Of a stretch of DNA of 64,000 bases, positions 8,036 to 19,100 are shown piece by piece. The DNA lies in assembly GCA_030427205.1 (NCBI GenBank), contig JAUHXC010000015.1:1-64000 (forward strand), in the 5' to 3' direction. Origin of the DNA: a bacterium. Its GTDB lineage: Bacteria > Myxococcota_A > Bradymonadia > UBA7976 > UBA1532. The notes below the pieces were generated by a model that did not search any database, was not told the DNA's origin, and worked only from the letters and a program-made list of their open reading frames with translations. A program made the position numbers and the translations under genes. How positions within the stretch are numbered: position 1 is the stretch's first letter; the number at the start of each line of letters is the position of its first letter.

Positions 8036-9511
8036 ATGCCCATGCGAACGCTCGCCCTCGCCGCGGCCTGCGCCGCGCTGCTGCTCGCCTGCGACGATTC
8101 GGACAGCCAGACCGACGGCTGCCCGGCGGGCGCGGCGGCCTACGAGAAGAATACGGACGGCTGGATCGATCGCTGGTGCGCGCGCGCCGACGGCACCGCC
8201 CATGGGCCCTACGATCGCACCGGCCCGCAAGGCGCGCTGCGGGTCGAGGGCGCGTTCGCCGACGGCCGGCCCGACGGTGAGTGGCGCCGCCTCTGGCCCG
8301 ATGGCACGCCGAGCGCGCTCGAGTCGTGGTCCGCCGGCGTGCCCGACGGCGCGTTTCGGTCGTGGCGCATCGACGGCACCCTCGAGCGCGCGTCGTACTG
8401 GCAAAGCGGCGTGCCGTGCGGCGAATGGGGTGCGCTCGACGATGCGGGGCAGTGGCAGACCACCGATCGCGGCCCGTGCGATGGCGCGGCGCCCGACGAC
8501 CCACCGGCCGGGCGCTGCGCGCCGATGGCGCCGCCCGACGACGCGATCGACGGCGGGCCCGACGGCGAGTTCCGCGCGCTGCATCCCGAAGGCGGGCTGG
8601 CGGTCGCGGGGGCCTTGGTCGACGGCCAGAAGCAGGGGGTCTGGCGCACATGGCGGCCGGACGGGCGCCTGCAGGCGGAGCAGACCTGGGACGGCGGTCG
8701 GCTGAACGGGCCGGCGTTCACCTGCGAGCCGACCGGGCAGGTGGCCGAGCAGGGCGCCTATGTGGACGACGCGCGGGACGGACGATGGGTGCGCTACGGC
8801 GCCCTGGGCGGGCCGCTCGAGCAGGCCGTCTGGTCGAACGGGCTGCGCGAGGGGCCGGCGAGCACCCGGTTCCCCGACGGCACGCTGGAGAGCGAGGGGG
8901 TCTACGCGGACGACCGCCGCGCGGGCGCGTGGCGGTTCTTCCACCCCGACGGCACGCTGGCGAGCGAGGCGAGCTACACCGCCGGGCGCCTCGAAGGGCC
9001 GTGGCGTGGCTTCGATCTGCGCGGCCGGCCGCTGGCCGAAGGCGCGTACAGCGCGGGAGAGCGCGAGGGGCCGTGGACGCTGTGGGTCTATCTGGACCTG
9101 CCCGACGACGGCCCCCGGCCGGCGGATGTGCAGGTGCTGTCGGGGTCCTATGCCGGCGGGCAGTTTCACGGCGTCTGGACCGCCCGCTGGCAGGATGGGC
9201 CGGTCATCTGGGAGAGCCACTACGAATACGGCCTGCAACAGGGCCCGCACGTCGAGCTGCATCCGGACGGCGCGGTGGCGGTGCAGGGGCAGCATCAGGG
9301 GGGCGAGCGGCACGGGCCATGGCTCTACTACTACGAGGACGGGGTGCAGGAGGGCGAGATCCACTGGCGGCGGGGTGTCTTCGACGGGCCGATCTTCGGG
9401 TGGTACCCTGACGGCTCGCCCGAGCTGGAGGGGCAGCATGACATGGGCGCGCGCGTCGGCACCTGGCGCTTCTGGGATGCCGACGGCACGCTGCGCACGG
9501 AGCAGTACTGA
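8036..9511 (+). CDS. YwqK/MORN-variant repeat lipoprotein
   Basis: Secreted lipoprotein. The signal peptide ends in a lipobox (ALLLAC, about residue 19), and CGGAGG lies seven bases before the ATG. The rest is about 15 tandem MORN-2/YwqK-type repeats of roughly 22-25 residues, each with a GPW or GVW core (GPWRGFDLRGRPLAEGAYSAG, for instance). The YwqK family is annotated as antitoxin-like in some databases, but nothing here suggests a toxin pair. Long repeat arrays of this kind are common in predatory and myxobacterial lineages, where they may act as surface scaffolds. The stop lies at the edge of the ATGGCAT repeat island. Confidence 0.85.
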   Translation: MPMRTLALAAACAALLLACDDSDSQTDGCPAGAAAYEKNTDGWIDRWCARADGTAHGPYDRTGPQGALRVEGAFADGRPDGEWRRLWPDGTPSALESWSAGVPDGAFRSWRIDGTLERASYWQSGVPCGEWGALDDAGQWQTTDRGPCDGAAPDDPPAGRCAPMAPPDDAIDGGPDGEFRALHPEGGLAVAGALVDGQKQGVWRTWRPDGRLQAEQTWDGGRLNGPAFTCEPTGQVAEQGAYVDDARDGRWVRYGALGGPLEQAVWSNGLREGPASTRFPDGTLESEGVYADDRRAGAWRFFHPDGTLASEASYTAGRLEGPWRGFDLRGRPLAEGAYSAGEREGPWTLWVYLDLPDDGPRPADVQVLSGSYAGGQFHGVWTARWQDGPVIWESHYEYGLQQGPHVELHPDGAVAVQGQHQGGERHGPWLYYYEDGVQEGEIHWRRGVFDGPIFGWYPDGSPELEGQHDMGARVGTWRFWDADGTLRTEQY

Positions 9512-9650
9512 TGGCATGGCCGAAGGCATGTGTCCGAGTATCGCACATGGCATCCGGCATAACACCCGGGATCACACACAGGATGGCACATGGCATACCA
9601 TATGGCACAAGAAATGGCATAAGACATGGCATTCGTTGGCCCGCCGGATG
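9511..9650. repeat. ATGGCAT-type degenerate repeat island 1
   Basis: Intergenic stretch packed with ATGGCAT, ATGGCACA and GGCATAA words, far richer in A/T than its surroundings. It shares the 15-mer CATGGCATCCGGCAT (9546-9560) and the 11-mer CATATGGCACA (9599-9609) with the island at 47437-47556. The repeats leave a frame open (His-Gly-Ile-rich), which artificially extends the next gene upstream. Confidence 0.8.
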
Positions 9651-9666
9651 CGTATTCGGAGGGTTC

Positions 9667-12600
9667 ATGCTGGTGGGCCTCATGCTGCTCGCGGGCGCAG
9701 CCGGTGCCACGCCGCTGCTGGATCTGCCGGGGCGCATCACCTGGCGTCTGCTCGAAGAGCCGCCGGCCGAAGCGTTCATGATCGACGCCGATGGCATGCA
9801 CTACGTACGCAGCGACAGCGACGACAGCTATGTGCGCTGCCTGCCCGATGGTGACCCGGGCCACCCCGACGCCGTGCGCGACTTCGGTCAGGCCCGGCGA
9901 GGCTTTCGCAGCCACGCGCTGCTCGTGCGCGCCGCGGATCGCTCGGCGGTCTATGCCATCGAGCAGCGCAGCCTGGGCGACCACAGCCTGCGGGTGCTGC
10001 GCCTCGACTGCCGGGCGCCCGATCCCGAGCGAATCGGCGAGGAGCTGGTGCGGCTGACCGGTGAGGGCCACCCGTTCGCCGAGCTGGTGCGCAGCGAGCG
10101 TCAGCGGGGGATCGTGCCCGAGCAGCGGCCCGACGGCCGGCTGTGCCTCGCCGGCTTCGGCGGCGTGACCTGCTTCGACCCGACCGCGCCCGATCCGCTG
10201 CCCGAGCGCGTCGTCGACGCCGACGCGCTCATGGACGCCGAGCCAGTCGACCCCTACTACATCGGGGCCGTGGGGCGGGACGACCGCCGGCTGCTCGTCG
10301 ACGTCGATCAGCGCGTCGAAGACGTGGTGCCGGGGCCCGATGGCCGGCTGCTCTTCAGCTTCGTCCGGACCATGCACTTCGCCGACGAAGAGCCGCCGGG
10401 CTTCGGCCTGGACGCCCTGGAGACGCTGCAGCTGTACGAGCTGACCGCGGACGATCGGGTCGTGGTGCGCAGCCCGCAGTGGCGGCCCGGCGGCCTGACC
10501 CCGCTGACCCGACCGTCCTTCTACTGGCCAGCGATCGACGCCTGGATCGGGCGGACGCCGCAGCCCTGGCAATACAGCGACGGCGCCGCGGCCAACGGCG
10601 GTGCGATCCCATCGGCGGGCAACCGCAGCAGCGCCGGGTTCATGGTGGTGCCGGCCGATCGCTCCGGCTTCGGCTATGTGCCCTACACCCGGGCGCTGGT
10701 GCTGGCCTATGACTGCACCGAATGCAGCAGCGCGGCGGGCCAGAGCCGGTTCAGGGTGGCCGACGACGGCCGGCTGCTGGTGCACTTCCTGCCGGGCACC
10801 GGGCGCGGCGTCGTCGAGCAGGTCTACGCGGTGGAGATCGACGCCGGCACGCTCGACTTGGACGACGACGGCCTCGAACGGGACGACGAGATCGCGCTGG
10901 GCACCGATCCGACCCGGGCGGACAGCGACGGCGGCGGCACGCCCGATCGGGACGAGGTGCGGCTGTGGGGCACCGATCCGCTGGATCCGTCCGATGACTT
11001 CGCCAGCACCGTCGACCCGGTGGGCTTCGGCATGTCGGAGACGGGGCTCATCAAGCTGCGGCTGCCCGAGCCGCCCAATGGCACCCGCTATGGCTGGGGC
11101 AACCTGACCGGCGCGGGGCCGCTGTGTTTCGACAGCGGCGAGTGCTACGGCCCCGACGGGCGGGTGGTGGCCAAGCTGCCGCCCTCGGCGAGCGTCGTCG
11201 CGTTCAACAGCCTCGACGGCGAGCACCTCTTCTACTGGCAGGATGGCCTGCTGCGCGCCCGCTCGATCGTCACCGGCGCCGATCGCGCGCTGGCCCGAGC
11301 CGACGCCCTGCCCGCGCGCGACGAGGGGCGGCCGGTGATCGTGGTGCCGGTGGACGACCGCCGCGCGTGGGTCGCCGATGCGGCGCAGGTCGTCTGGCTG
11401 GAGGCCACGCCCGACGCCCCCGAGGCGGCGCGGACGACGCTGCTCTTCGACCTGGACGCGGCCCGCCAGGCGGCGGGGCTCAGCGACCGACCGGTCGGCG
11501 CGGTCAACAGCCCCGGCTGGGAGGGGTTGAAGATCAGCGCGCTCGACGTGCTGGGCTATCACCACGAGAGCGACCAGCTGGTTCTGGGCGTGGCGGCGAC
11601 CTACGAGAACTGGGTGCTGGTGGCCGGGCGCAGCGGCGAGGCGCGGATCGTGCGCCACGCCCGCGAATTGGCCGGCCTGCGCCCGGACGCGGCGCGCACG
11701 GCGGTGGTCCAGCCGACGGACTTCCCCGCGGGCGGTCTGCCCCACGCGCTGCGGCGCATCGGCACCGGCGGCTATCTCAGCCTGCGCGCGGGCTTCGGCC
11801 CCGACCTGCGCCGCGGCCCCTATCCGACCCGCACGGGCGGCTTCGCCGGCACGGTGGTCTGGGGCGGCGTCGGCATCCGCGGCGTCGCGCGCGGATCGGG
11901 CTCGTTCTTCCCGGGCCTGACCGCCTTGGTGGGCTACCCGATCACCGTCGACCCGGGCGACCTGCTGTGGTTCCCCAATGAGCGGGACGGCGACTTCGTC
12001 CGGCAGGGCACGCTGTACAAGAGCGGGCGGCAGGGCGGCTTCGTGCGGCTCATGCAGGGGGCCGACGAGATCTTCCGCCGGGTGGTCGGCGCCGACATCG
12101 GCGATACGGGGCGGCTGTGCGTGGTCGATCACGTGCCGGGCGAGCCGTGGAGCGACGCGCTCCTGGTGCTCGAGCCCGATGGCAGCGGCGATCGGGTGCC
12201 GCTGTCGGTGCGTCTGGTGGGCGAACAACAGGGGCTCCGCGACTGCGCCTGGGCCGACGACGGCGCGCTGCATCTGCTGATCGCCGATCCGCCGCGGCTG
12301 GCGACGCTCGACATGCAGACCGGCGATGTCGTGCCCTATCTCGAGTTGGAGCTGCCGGCCTCGGCCGAGCTGCTGCGGCTGGTGGATCGGCCGACGGAGG
12401 GCTTCGAGGTCCTGCATACCGCCGACGGGCTGCGCGGGTTGAACTACGGGCCCTCGGGCCGGCGGCTGACGCTGACGACGCAGAACGTCTTGCAGATCGA
12501 CGGTGAGCCGGTCTCGGCGCCGCTGCAGCTCGTCTATGACGACCGCGATCGCATCGACGAGGTCGATCCGGGCATCGGGCTGTTCGCCGATCTGATCGAG

Positions 12601-12987
12601 CGGCCCGACGGGCTGGTGGTGATCCACCCGTTCCGCGTCGAGTTGGAGAGCGTGGGCCGGACGTGGCTGACGCGGCATTGGGTGGTCGATCCGGCGACGG
12701 GCGCCGTGGCCGAGCTGGGCGTGGGCGACCACCCGGTGGACGGGGCCAAGACCATCCGCGTGCCGGGCGGCGAGCCGCGGGATCCGTGGACCGGCGAGCT
12801 GATCGCCGGTCTGCCGAACCCGGGGGCGGGCGACGTGCCCCAGCCGCCGAGCGCGCCGACGGGCGGTACGCCGGCGCCGGGTGGAGCCGACGAGGGCTGC
12901 CGGGCGGCGCCGGGTTCACGCGTCGGCCCGTGGTGGATGGGCGCGGCGCTGCTGCTGGTCGCCGCCCGCCGTCGCAGCAAGCACTGA
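9667..12987 (+). CDS. Large exported MYXO-CTERM protein with thrombospondin-3-type motif
   Basis: Predicted cell-surface protein of 1106 residues. The ATG at 9667 has GGAGGG four bases upstream and begins a signal peptide (MLVGLMLLAGAAGA). A longer reading frame back to 9511 runs only through the repeat island. The body consists of beta-propeller-like strands. A thrombospondin type-3/calcium motif lies near residues 398-440 (DLDDDGLERDDEIALGTDP, then DSDGGGTPDRDEV). The C-terminus has the MYXO-CTERM form: Cys in DEGCRAAPG, a hydrophobic helix (WWMGAALLLVAA) and a terminal RRRSKH. In Myxococcota this signal directs processing and surface anchoring. No catalytic residues are recognised. Confidence 0.85.
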   Translation: MLVGLMLLAGAAGATPLLDLPGRITWRLLEEPPAEAFMIDADGMHYVRSDSDDSYVRCLPDGDPGHPDAVRDFGQARRGFRSHALLVRAADRSAVYAIEQRSLGDHSLRVLRLDCRAPDPERIGEELVRLTGEGHPFAELVRSERQRGIVPEQRPDGRLCLAGFGGVTCFDPTAPDPLPERVVDADALMDAEPVDPYYIGAVGRDDRRLLVDVDQRVEDVVPGPDGRLLFSFVRTMHFADEEPPGFGLDALETLQLYELTADDRVVVRSPQWRPGGLTPLTRPSFYWPAIDAWIGRTPQPWQYSDGAAANGGAIPSAGNRSSAGFMVVPADRSGFGYVPYTRALVLAYDCTECSSAAGQSRFRVADDGRLLVHFLPGTGRGVVEQVYAVEIDAGTLDLDDDGLERDDEIALGTDPTRADSDGGGTPDRDEVRLWGTDPLDPSDDFASTVDPVGFGMSETGLIKLRLPEPPNGTRYGWGNLTGAGPLCFDSGECYGPDGRVVAKLPPSASVVAFNSLDGEHLFYWQDGLLRARSIVTGADRALARADALPARDEGRPVIVVPVDDRRAWVADAAQVVWLEATPDAPEAARTTLLFDLDAARQAAGLSDRPVGAVNSPGWEGLKISALDVLGYHHESDQLVLGVAATYENWVLVAGRSGEARIVRHARELAGLRPDAARTAVVQPTDFPAGGLPHALRRIGTGGYLSLRAGFGPDLRRGPYPTRTGGFAGTVVWGGVGIRGVARGSGSFFPGLTALVGYPITVDPGDLLWFPNERDGDFVRQGTLYKSGRQGGFVRLMQGADEIFRRVVGADIGDTGRLCVVDHVPGEPWSDALLVLEPDGSGDRVPLSVRLVGEQQGLRDCAWADDGALHLLIADPPRLATLDMQTGDVVPYLELELPASAELLRLVDRPTEGFEVLHTADGLRGLNYGPSGRRLTLTTQNVLQIDGEPVSAPLQLVYDDRDRIDEVDPGIGLFADLIERPDGLVVIHPFRVELESVGRTWLTRHWVVDPATGAVAELGVGDHPVDGAKTIRVPGGEPRDPWTGELIAGLPNPGAGDVPQPPSAPTGGTPAPGGADEGCRAAPGSRVGPWWMGAALLLVAARRRSKH

Positions 12988-13093
12988 GACCGCACGATGC
13001 CGACCTGCCGTCGGCCAGACGTCGGGTGGTTGGCGTCGACGACGGCTGTCCGCGAAACGATCGCGTAATGCCTGCCTTGGTGAGTTCGTGTCA

Positions 13094-13108
13094 CACTGCC
13101 GTGCAGTG
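13094..13108. promoter_or_regulatory. Palindrome before the two-gene module
   Basis: Perfect CACTGC-CGT-GCAGTG palindrome, four bases before the GGAGG ribosome-binding site of the 13121 gene. It could be a repressor operator or an RNA hairpin affecting translation of the module. Confidence 0.4.
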
Positions 13109-13120
13109 GTGGGAGGACTC

Positions 13121-16100
13121 ATGCGACGGACATCAACGCGTATTCGAGTGAGAGTCGGGCCGGGGGCGTACGGCGCGCACGCGCTGGTGCTCAGTCGCTA
13201 TGCCGCAGAGGCCTTCGCCGGCTACAAGGACGGATCGGTTCGCATCATTCGCCTGACGCATGAGCCAGACGGATCGAAGGCCCACGACATCGGCGCCTCC
13301 CCCATCGAGTGGGCGAAGACGTCGGCATCGTTCAAGTGTCCGGTATCGGCGATCGGCGAGTGGAGTAGAGGCGTGCTGCTGGTGGGCCTCGAGAATGGTC
13401 AGCTGGAGCACCTCACGATGAGCGCGACCGTGGATCGCAGCGACTCCGGCCAACGGGAGGCAGGCTCGACGTGGAGACGATACGCACCGCTGGCGGAGCC
13501 GGTGAGCGAGCCGCGCGCTCGACCGGAGGCCACGTCCGGGAACCCCCACGCCGGTGGATGGGGTCGCCCACGGTTCATGGGCCCGCTCTCCCGGTCGTGG
13601 TTCCTCATCTCCACGGATACCTCGGGCTGGCTCATTCCACGGACGTCGCCCCAGGGCAGCACCGACGTCTCGCAGTGCCTGGCGCACGCGATCCCCCGTC
13701 CAGGCGCCCGCCGCCTGCTGTGTGCCGTGCGGATCCAAGGCGGGCCGAACACCCCCGGTCCGGGCTGGTTGACCGTCGCCCGCGACGGGCGGATCGGCTT
13801 CATGGCCGAAGGGTCCCCCGGGTCTGACCCGGACCCTCGGAAGCCTCGAAGACCCGGTGCATTGCGGTACCTCGACGACCTGTGGCTCGACGGCGACCGC
13901 CCTTCCATCGCGCTCGACTACGCTGTCGAGAAGTCGCGCGCCGCGGCCTGTGGAGCAGGGCCCGAAACAGACCGTCAACGGTACGTGGTCGATGAGCGCG
14001 CGCGCAGCCTGTGTCTGCTCACCGACCGGGGCCTGTTCAGGATCCGCCCCGGGAGGACGCCAGGTAGGCAATCCTTCGTCTACGGCCGGGTGCCCTTGCC
14101 CGATATCGGCCCCGACTGCGCTGTCATCACCCTGTGCGAAGCGGCGCCCGTCGACGGGCAGGCGCCCGATGCACCGCGCAAGAACCACTTGTGGGTCTGG
14201 GATCGAGAGGGGCGTGGCGTCGTCTTCGAGAGCCCGACAGATCGCGATGACCGGGCCGACCCCGGCGCCGGTGTCGGAGGCCAGATCGATCTGCCGTGGC
14301 GCTGGCGCTTCTGTGGAGACGTCGACGGCGATGTGGGGGTCGTGCATGCGGTCGCCTGGTCAGAAGACCGTGGGCGACCATCCAGAGTCGTCGCGTTGGG
14401 GCTGCAGGAGCGCGTCTCCATCTATGACATCGAGAGCACCGCCGAGCGTATCGACCGCTCGGACGGCAAAGAGCCGGCCACGACGACGAGCGGCCCATCG
14501 ACCGCCGCTGCGACCGAGACAGCGAACCGCAGCCAATGGCCCGATGACATCGCCCCGAGCTTCGCCTTCGCTCGGGATGTCATCGAGGGCGAAGGCGTGG
14601 ATGCACCGCCGCGAGAATCCCATGGCCAGCGCCTGCTGAGGCTGCTCAGGGATGAAACCGACCGGCGCCCCACCGAGTGCCTTCAGTGCTTGATCGACCA
14701 CCCTCGCGTATGGTCGGAGGTCCTGTTGATGTGGGTCGACGCGGTGCTGGGCGTGCTCGTACGCCGGCATGTCGAGCCGCGTCAGGCCATCATATACGCG
14801 CTCACCGGCTGGGTTCGGCGGCTGCAGCGAGCTGCGACCGAGAGCCTATTGACCAGCGCCGAGCGGTCGCCCCTCTCGGAGGGCGTCTTCGAACGTGCGG
14901 CGGACCGGGCGATCGCCAGGGCCCTGAAGTGGGGACTCGAGGGAGGCCGATTCCGCGAGCGCCCCGATCTGTTCCACCCTCGACGGGTACTGGTCCTGTT
15001 GGGTGACGGCTCGCCACACCTGCGGGCGCTCGAACGGGCGATCTACGAGACATTGATGTTTCAGCGTCGCTTCGACGAAGCCTGGCACAGCCAACGCTTC
15101 ACCCCGCGCCTGGCGACATCGCCGGCCGAACCGCCCCACGACCCGAGGCTGTCGGCGGTGCGCACGGTCCTCGTCGCCGCCACGCCTCGACGAGAAGCGA
15201 GCCGGGCGACCCACGCCGTCGTGGCGCGCATCCTGCGCCGCGGCCCCGCCAACCTGTGGTGGCGCACGTTCGTCTCCGCGAAGGGCCGCCCGTCCGGCAT
15301 CGATGGACCCGTCTGCCGGGCAGAGGTCTCCGCCCCCGATGATGCGGAGACACTCGACGCCATCTTCGTCAGGCGTCCCGACGTCGGCAAGGTGCTCCTG
15401 GTTCGGCTCGAAGCGCCCCGTTCGCCGGCGAGCACGGGCGCTGGAGACAGGGCGGATGGTGGGCAAAGCGAGACAGATACCGTGCTGTCGGCCCATGAGA
15501 TCGATCTCGGCGCGTCTGCAGAGATGGCCTACCGTGTCCCGCGCAGAGACCGCAGAAACAACAAGGTCCTGCAGTACGTGCGAGCCCGGTCGCTCGGGCA
15601 CAAGCGCTCGAAGAAAACCGGCCGTGAAGCACACCATCGCGGGGACGAGAGGTTCGACGCGATCGCCCCCGCTGGCGGCGACCTCATGCTCGTCGGCGTG
15701 AGCGTTCGCGGCCCCAAGCCGGCCACGACCCTCGCGCTTTACCGAGTCACGGCCGACGAGCCGGTCTTCGAAGAGGTCGGCGCTCTGGCTCGGGGCGTCA
15801 TCCGCTCCGCGTATCCTGCATCGGGCTCGACGACAGCGGACAACCCGGTGCGCTGCATCGCCGTCAGCGAAGGCCGACCGGACGGCAGCGAGCCTGCGGC
15901 CGACCACGACTGGGATGCCATCGCCTGTACCGACGGACGCATCTGGGCAGGACGACTCCAGCGGGGGTCGAAAGGTCAGCGGCAGTCATGCGAGCCGCGG
16001 ATCGGAGCCCCACAGCTGGTCGCTCGCGTGAGTGGTCGACCCACAGCACTCGCCATTCGAGTCCATCCGCCCACCAGCAACACCCCCGAGGCCGTGCGCG

Positions 16101-19100
16101 TCTTCACCGGTACGGAGGACGGCTCCGTGATGGCCTTCGAGCACACGCCCGAGAGCGGCGATGGGCAGGGTCCGGGCGGCGCACGGCCTGCATCGCCCAC
16201 CCCGGGATGGGTATCGCTCTGGTCGACCTTCGAGGACGGCCCGATCGACTCGATCCATGCCAGGAACGCCTGGGATCACCCCTATGACCCACAGAGGCAG
16301 GCGAGCAGCGCCGCCGAGTCGGATGGCGCGTCCACCGTCCTCGAAGAGTCGAGGCCCTGGGTGGTCGTCGTCACCCGAGCCGGCCGGCTGAGCATCTTCG
16401 ATGACTCCAGCCCCAACCCATCGACGGCAGGTGAAGCGGACTGGGCGGGGCTGAGTCGCAGTCGACGCCCACTGCTGCCCGGAGAACGCTTCGATCGTGG
16501 CCGGGTGGACGAGCCGATCATCGGCTCTGCCTTCATGAGGACCCCGCCCATCCGTGACGCCAAGGACGGTGATCCCGATCAGTTCCACGCGCGACTCGTC
16601 GTCGGGACGGCCGACGGCGACATCCGCATCCTGCAACTGCGCCAGCTCGAGTATACCGGCTGGCGCCGCTGGCGCCGAAAGCGGTTCCTCGAACCCACCT
16701 GGCGGACGGTCCATGCGCTCGAAGCGAAACTGCCCGCCGATGGTCCTCCCCTCGCACTGTATCGGATGCGTCGATGTGAGGCGGTCAAGCATATCGTCCC
16801 GGAGTTGGCCGACAACCATGTCGCCTGGCTGCTCGAACAGTACGAGTCCGAACGCCGCCCGTCCGACCGCGAGTTCGTGCGCAAGATCGTGGTCTGGAAG
16901 GCATATCCAGCCCACCTCGCCCGGGTGGCCGAACTCGCCCTGGCATGGAATACGGGTATGACTGGGCAGCCGCCCGAGGCCGACGATCCCGAGCGCGCCT
17001 TTGCCGAACGTCTGGCGCAGCGCTTGGAGAACGCGCTCGACGCGGCCCACGAGATCGGCGATATCGGCGTCTACAAGGCGATCCTGCGTGCCACGATGGC
17101 CCGGATGAACCGCGAGATCGCTCTGACTGCCGCGGGCAAGACGAGCGAGCGGAGCAGCATCGGCGCCATGACCTATGGCCAACTCTTCGATACGCTCGCG
17201 CGCTCGATCGAGCGCTGGCGGGCGCGACCCGACGTCTATATCCGGCTCCGGATCCTGATGCAACAGCGGGCGAGCGATGGGCAATCGCTGTCGCGGGTCG
17301 TCGACGGGGTCGCGGTGGACACCAGAGAGGGCCCTGCAGCATACAGCGTCGCCAAGCCCGGCGCTGGTGTCGGCCTGAAGGAGACCCTCAGAGTGCGGGT
17401 CGATCGGGCGGCCGACAACCTGGCTCACGGGGATCTGCTGCTGGCTCTCGAAGTCCTGCGGGCCGTCAACGCAGCGATCATCCGTACCGGCTGGCAGCTG
17501 ATCCGCGCCCGCACCGAGCGGTGCACCGACGTAGCGCACTGGCGCCCCGGCAGACGAGATGACACCACCGACAGCGGGGCCGAGGTCTTCCGCTGGGAAG
17601 ACATCAGCCGCTACTACGATGCCTTGGCCGACTTCGTCGCTCGCCTGGGCAACTCGCGCAGTGGCTTGGGCGATGCGGTTCTCCACGAAGTGGTCCGCGC
17701 CTTCGCCCTGGGGGTCTGTATCACCCCGACCGCTGCGGCCGCCATCGCGTACCGCATCGCCGAGACCAACCTGCCCGACGAGCTGGTCGGCCGTATCGTC
17801 AACCAGTTCGCGCTGCTCCACCGCCAGGGATTGCCCGCGCCCCACTGGGCCCGCCTGCTCTTCCGGGCTGCGGCCGCCCACGCAAGCGCGGTGACCGATA
17901 TCGGACCCTTCTCACTGGCCAACAGACACCTGGTACGACAGGTGCTCGGGCTCGACACGCACCTGCAATGGCTCGAGGAACAGGTCGACGTGGACGGGCT
18001 GCTCGATGGCTTCACCGGGTACACGCTGCGGGATTGGCCCAACCCCATCGCTCGACGCTGCGGCAGGCAGCCACTCACCGATGCGCCCGGCAGCCCCACG
18101 ACGGTGGCCCTGGTCGACGCCGCCATCGGAGAGGTCAACCGGATCGTGCTCGCGCCCTGGATTCGCTACGACCTGACTGTGCAATGGCTCGTTCAGACGG
18201 CGAAAGCGCTGGCTCAGGACGCGGCCAAGGTCGACCTGGAGCCGTTGCTCTGGCTGGTTCACGCCATGCAGAGGTCGGCCGATGATCAGATGTCATCCTC
18301 CCCCGGTGCGCCTCAGGGGTACTCGTATCATCATTCGTGGGTGTTCTGGCATCTCGTGACATCATACCTGCTGCCCGCTACCGCCTCGGGCACCGGCAGC
18401 GATCCAGTGCCGGAGTTTCAGAGCCGGCTGGCAGCCGAAGCCTTCGATGGCTTCGATGGCGGCCTCATCCGCCGCGCGGTCGCGCTCTCGCTCGAAATCC
18501 CAGAGGGTCCCGCGAGACGCGACATCTGGACGTCGGCGTCGGAGGCAGAGAAGGCTATCAGCGAGACGACCAGGCAGCAGGTCGCCGATCGGCCCGACCG
18601 TGAAGTGCAACCCGCGCTGGTCGTCGCGGCGCCCTACCTCGAGAAGTGGGCGACCTGCTCGCGAGTACTCCTCAAGAAGCTGGAAGAGCACAACGAGCTC
18701 TTCCGACCCCAGGTGGCCCTGTACGACGCTGCGCTCTCGGCGTTCCAAGACGCCGCCGGCGCGTTCCCGACCAGCGCGGCCGTGCAAGCCAATATCGTCC
18801 AGGGGGTTCTCGGGCACTCCCTGCTGGAGTCGATCAGCGATCTGACTTGCCACCTCTATGCCATCGCTCAGGTGGTCGACCCACAGGGTACGTGGAATCC
18901 CCCTCAGCGTGACGATTCGCAGGAGCCCCACACCGACGCCAAGAACGTGCCTCTTGCGGAGCGGCTCTCCCGCGTTCTCACCCAGCGGGCCTTCGACGCT
19001 CAGTCGATCCCCAAGAACCTCCTCCTGCTCGCGGAGTTGACCGCGCGCAGCGATGCCTTCGAAGATCCACTCGGGTCTGCGCCGGACGAGGCAGACGAAG

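Noticed and set aside
8036..9511. Antitoxin annotation for the YwqK-type repeat protein
   Set aside because: It is a long lipoprotein with many repeats and no partner toxin gene. The repeat is better read as a structural MORN variant.
9511..9666. Upstream extension of the MYXO-CTERM gene to an ATG overlapping the previous stop
   Set aside because: The extra 52 residues are only translated repeat island (His-Gly-Ile-rich). The ATG at 9667 has a strong ribosome-binding site and starts a signal peptide.
9331..12732. A 1133-codon open frame on the minus strand
   Set aside because: It lies opposite a convincing exported protein with signal peptide and MYXO-CTERM end. The translation is compositionally odd (Arg, His, Ala-rich) and is a shadow caused by high GC.
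12881..13120. Upstream extension of the giant gene
   Set aside because: It would overlap the preceding gene by over 100 bases and add basic low-complexity sequence. GGAGG lies just before the ATG at 13121.
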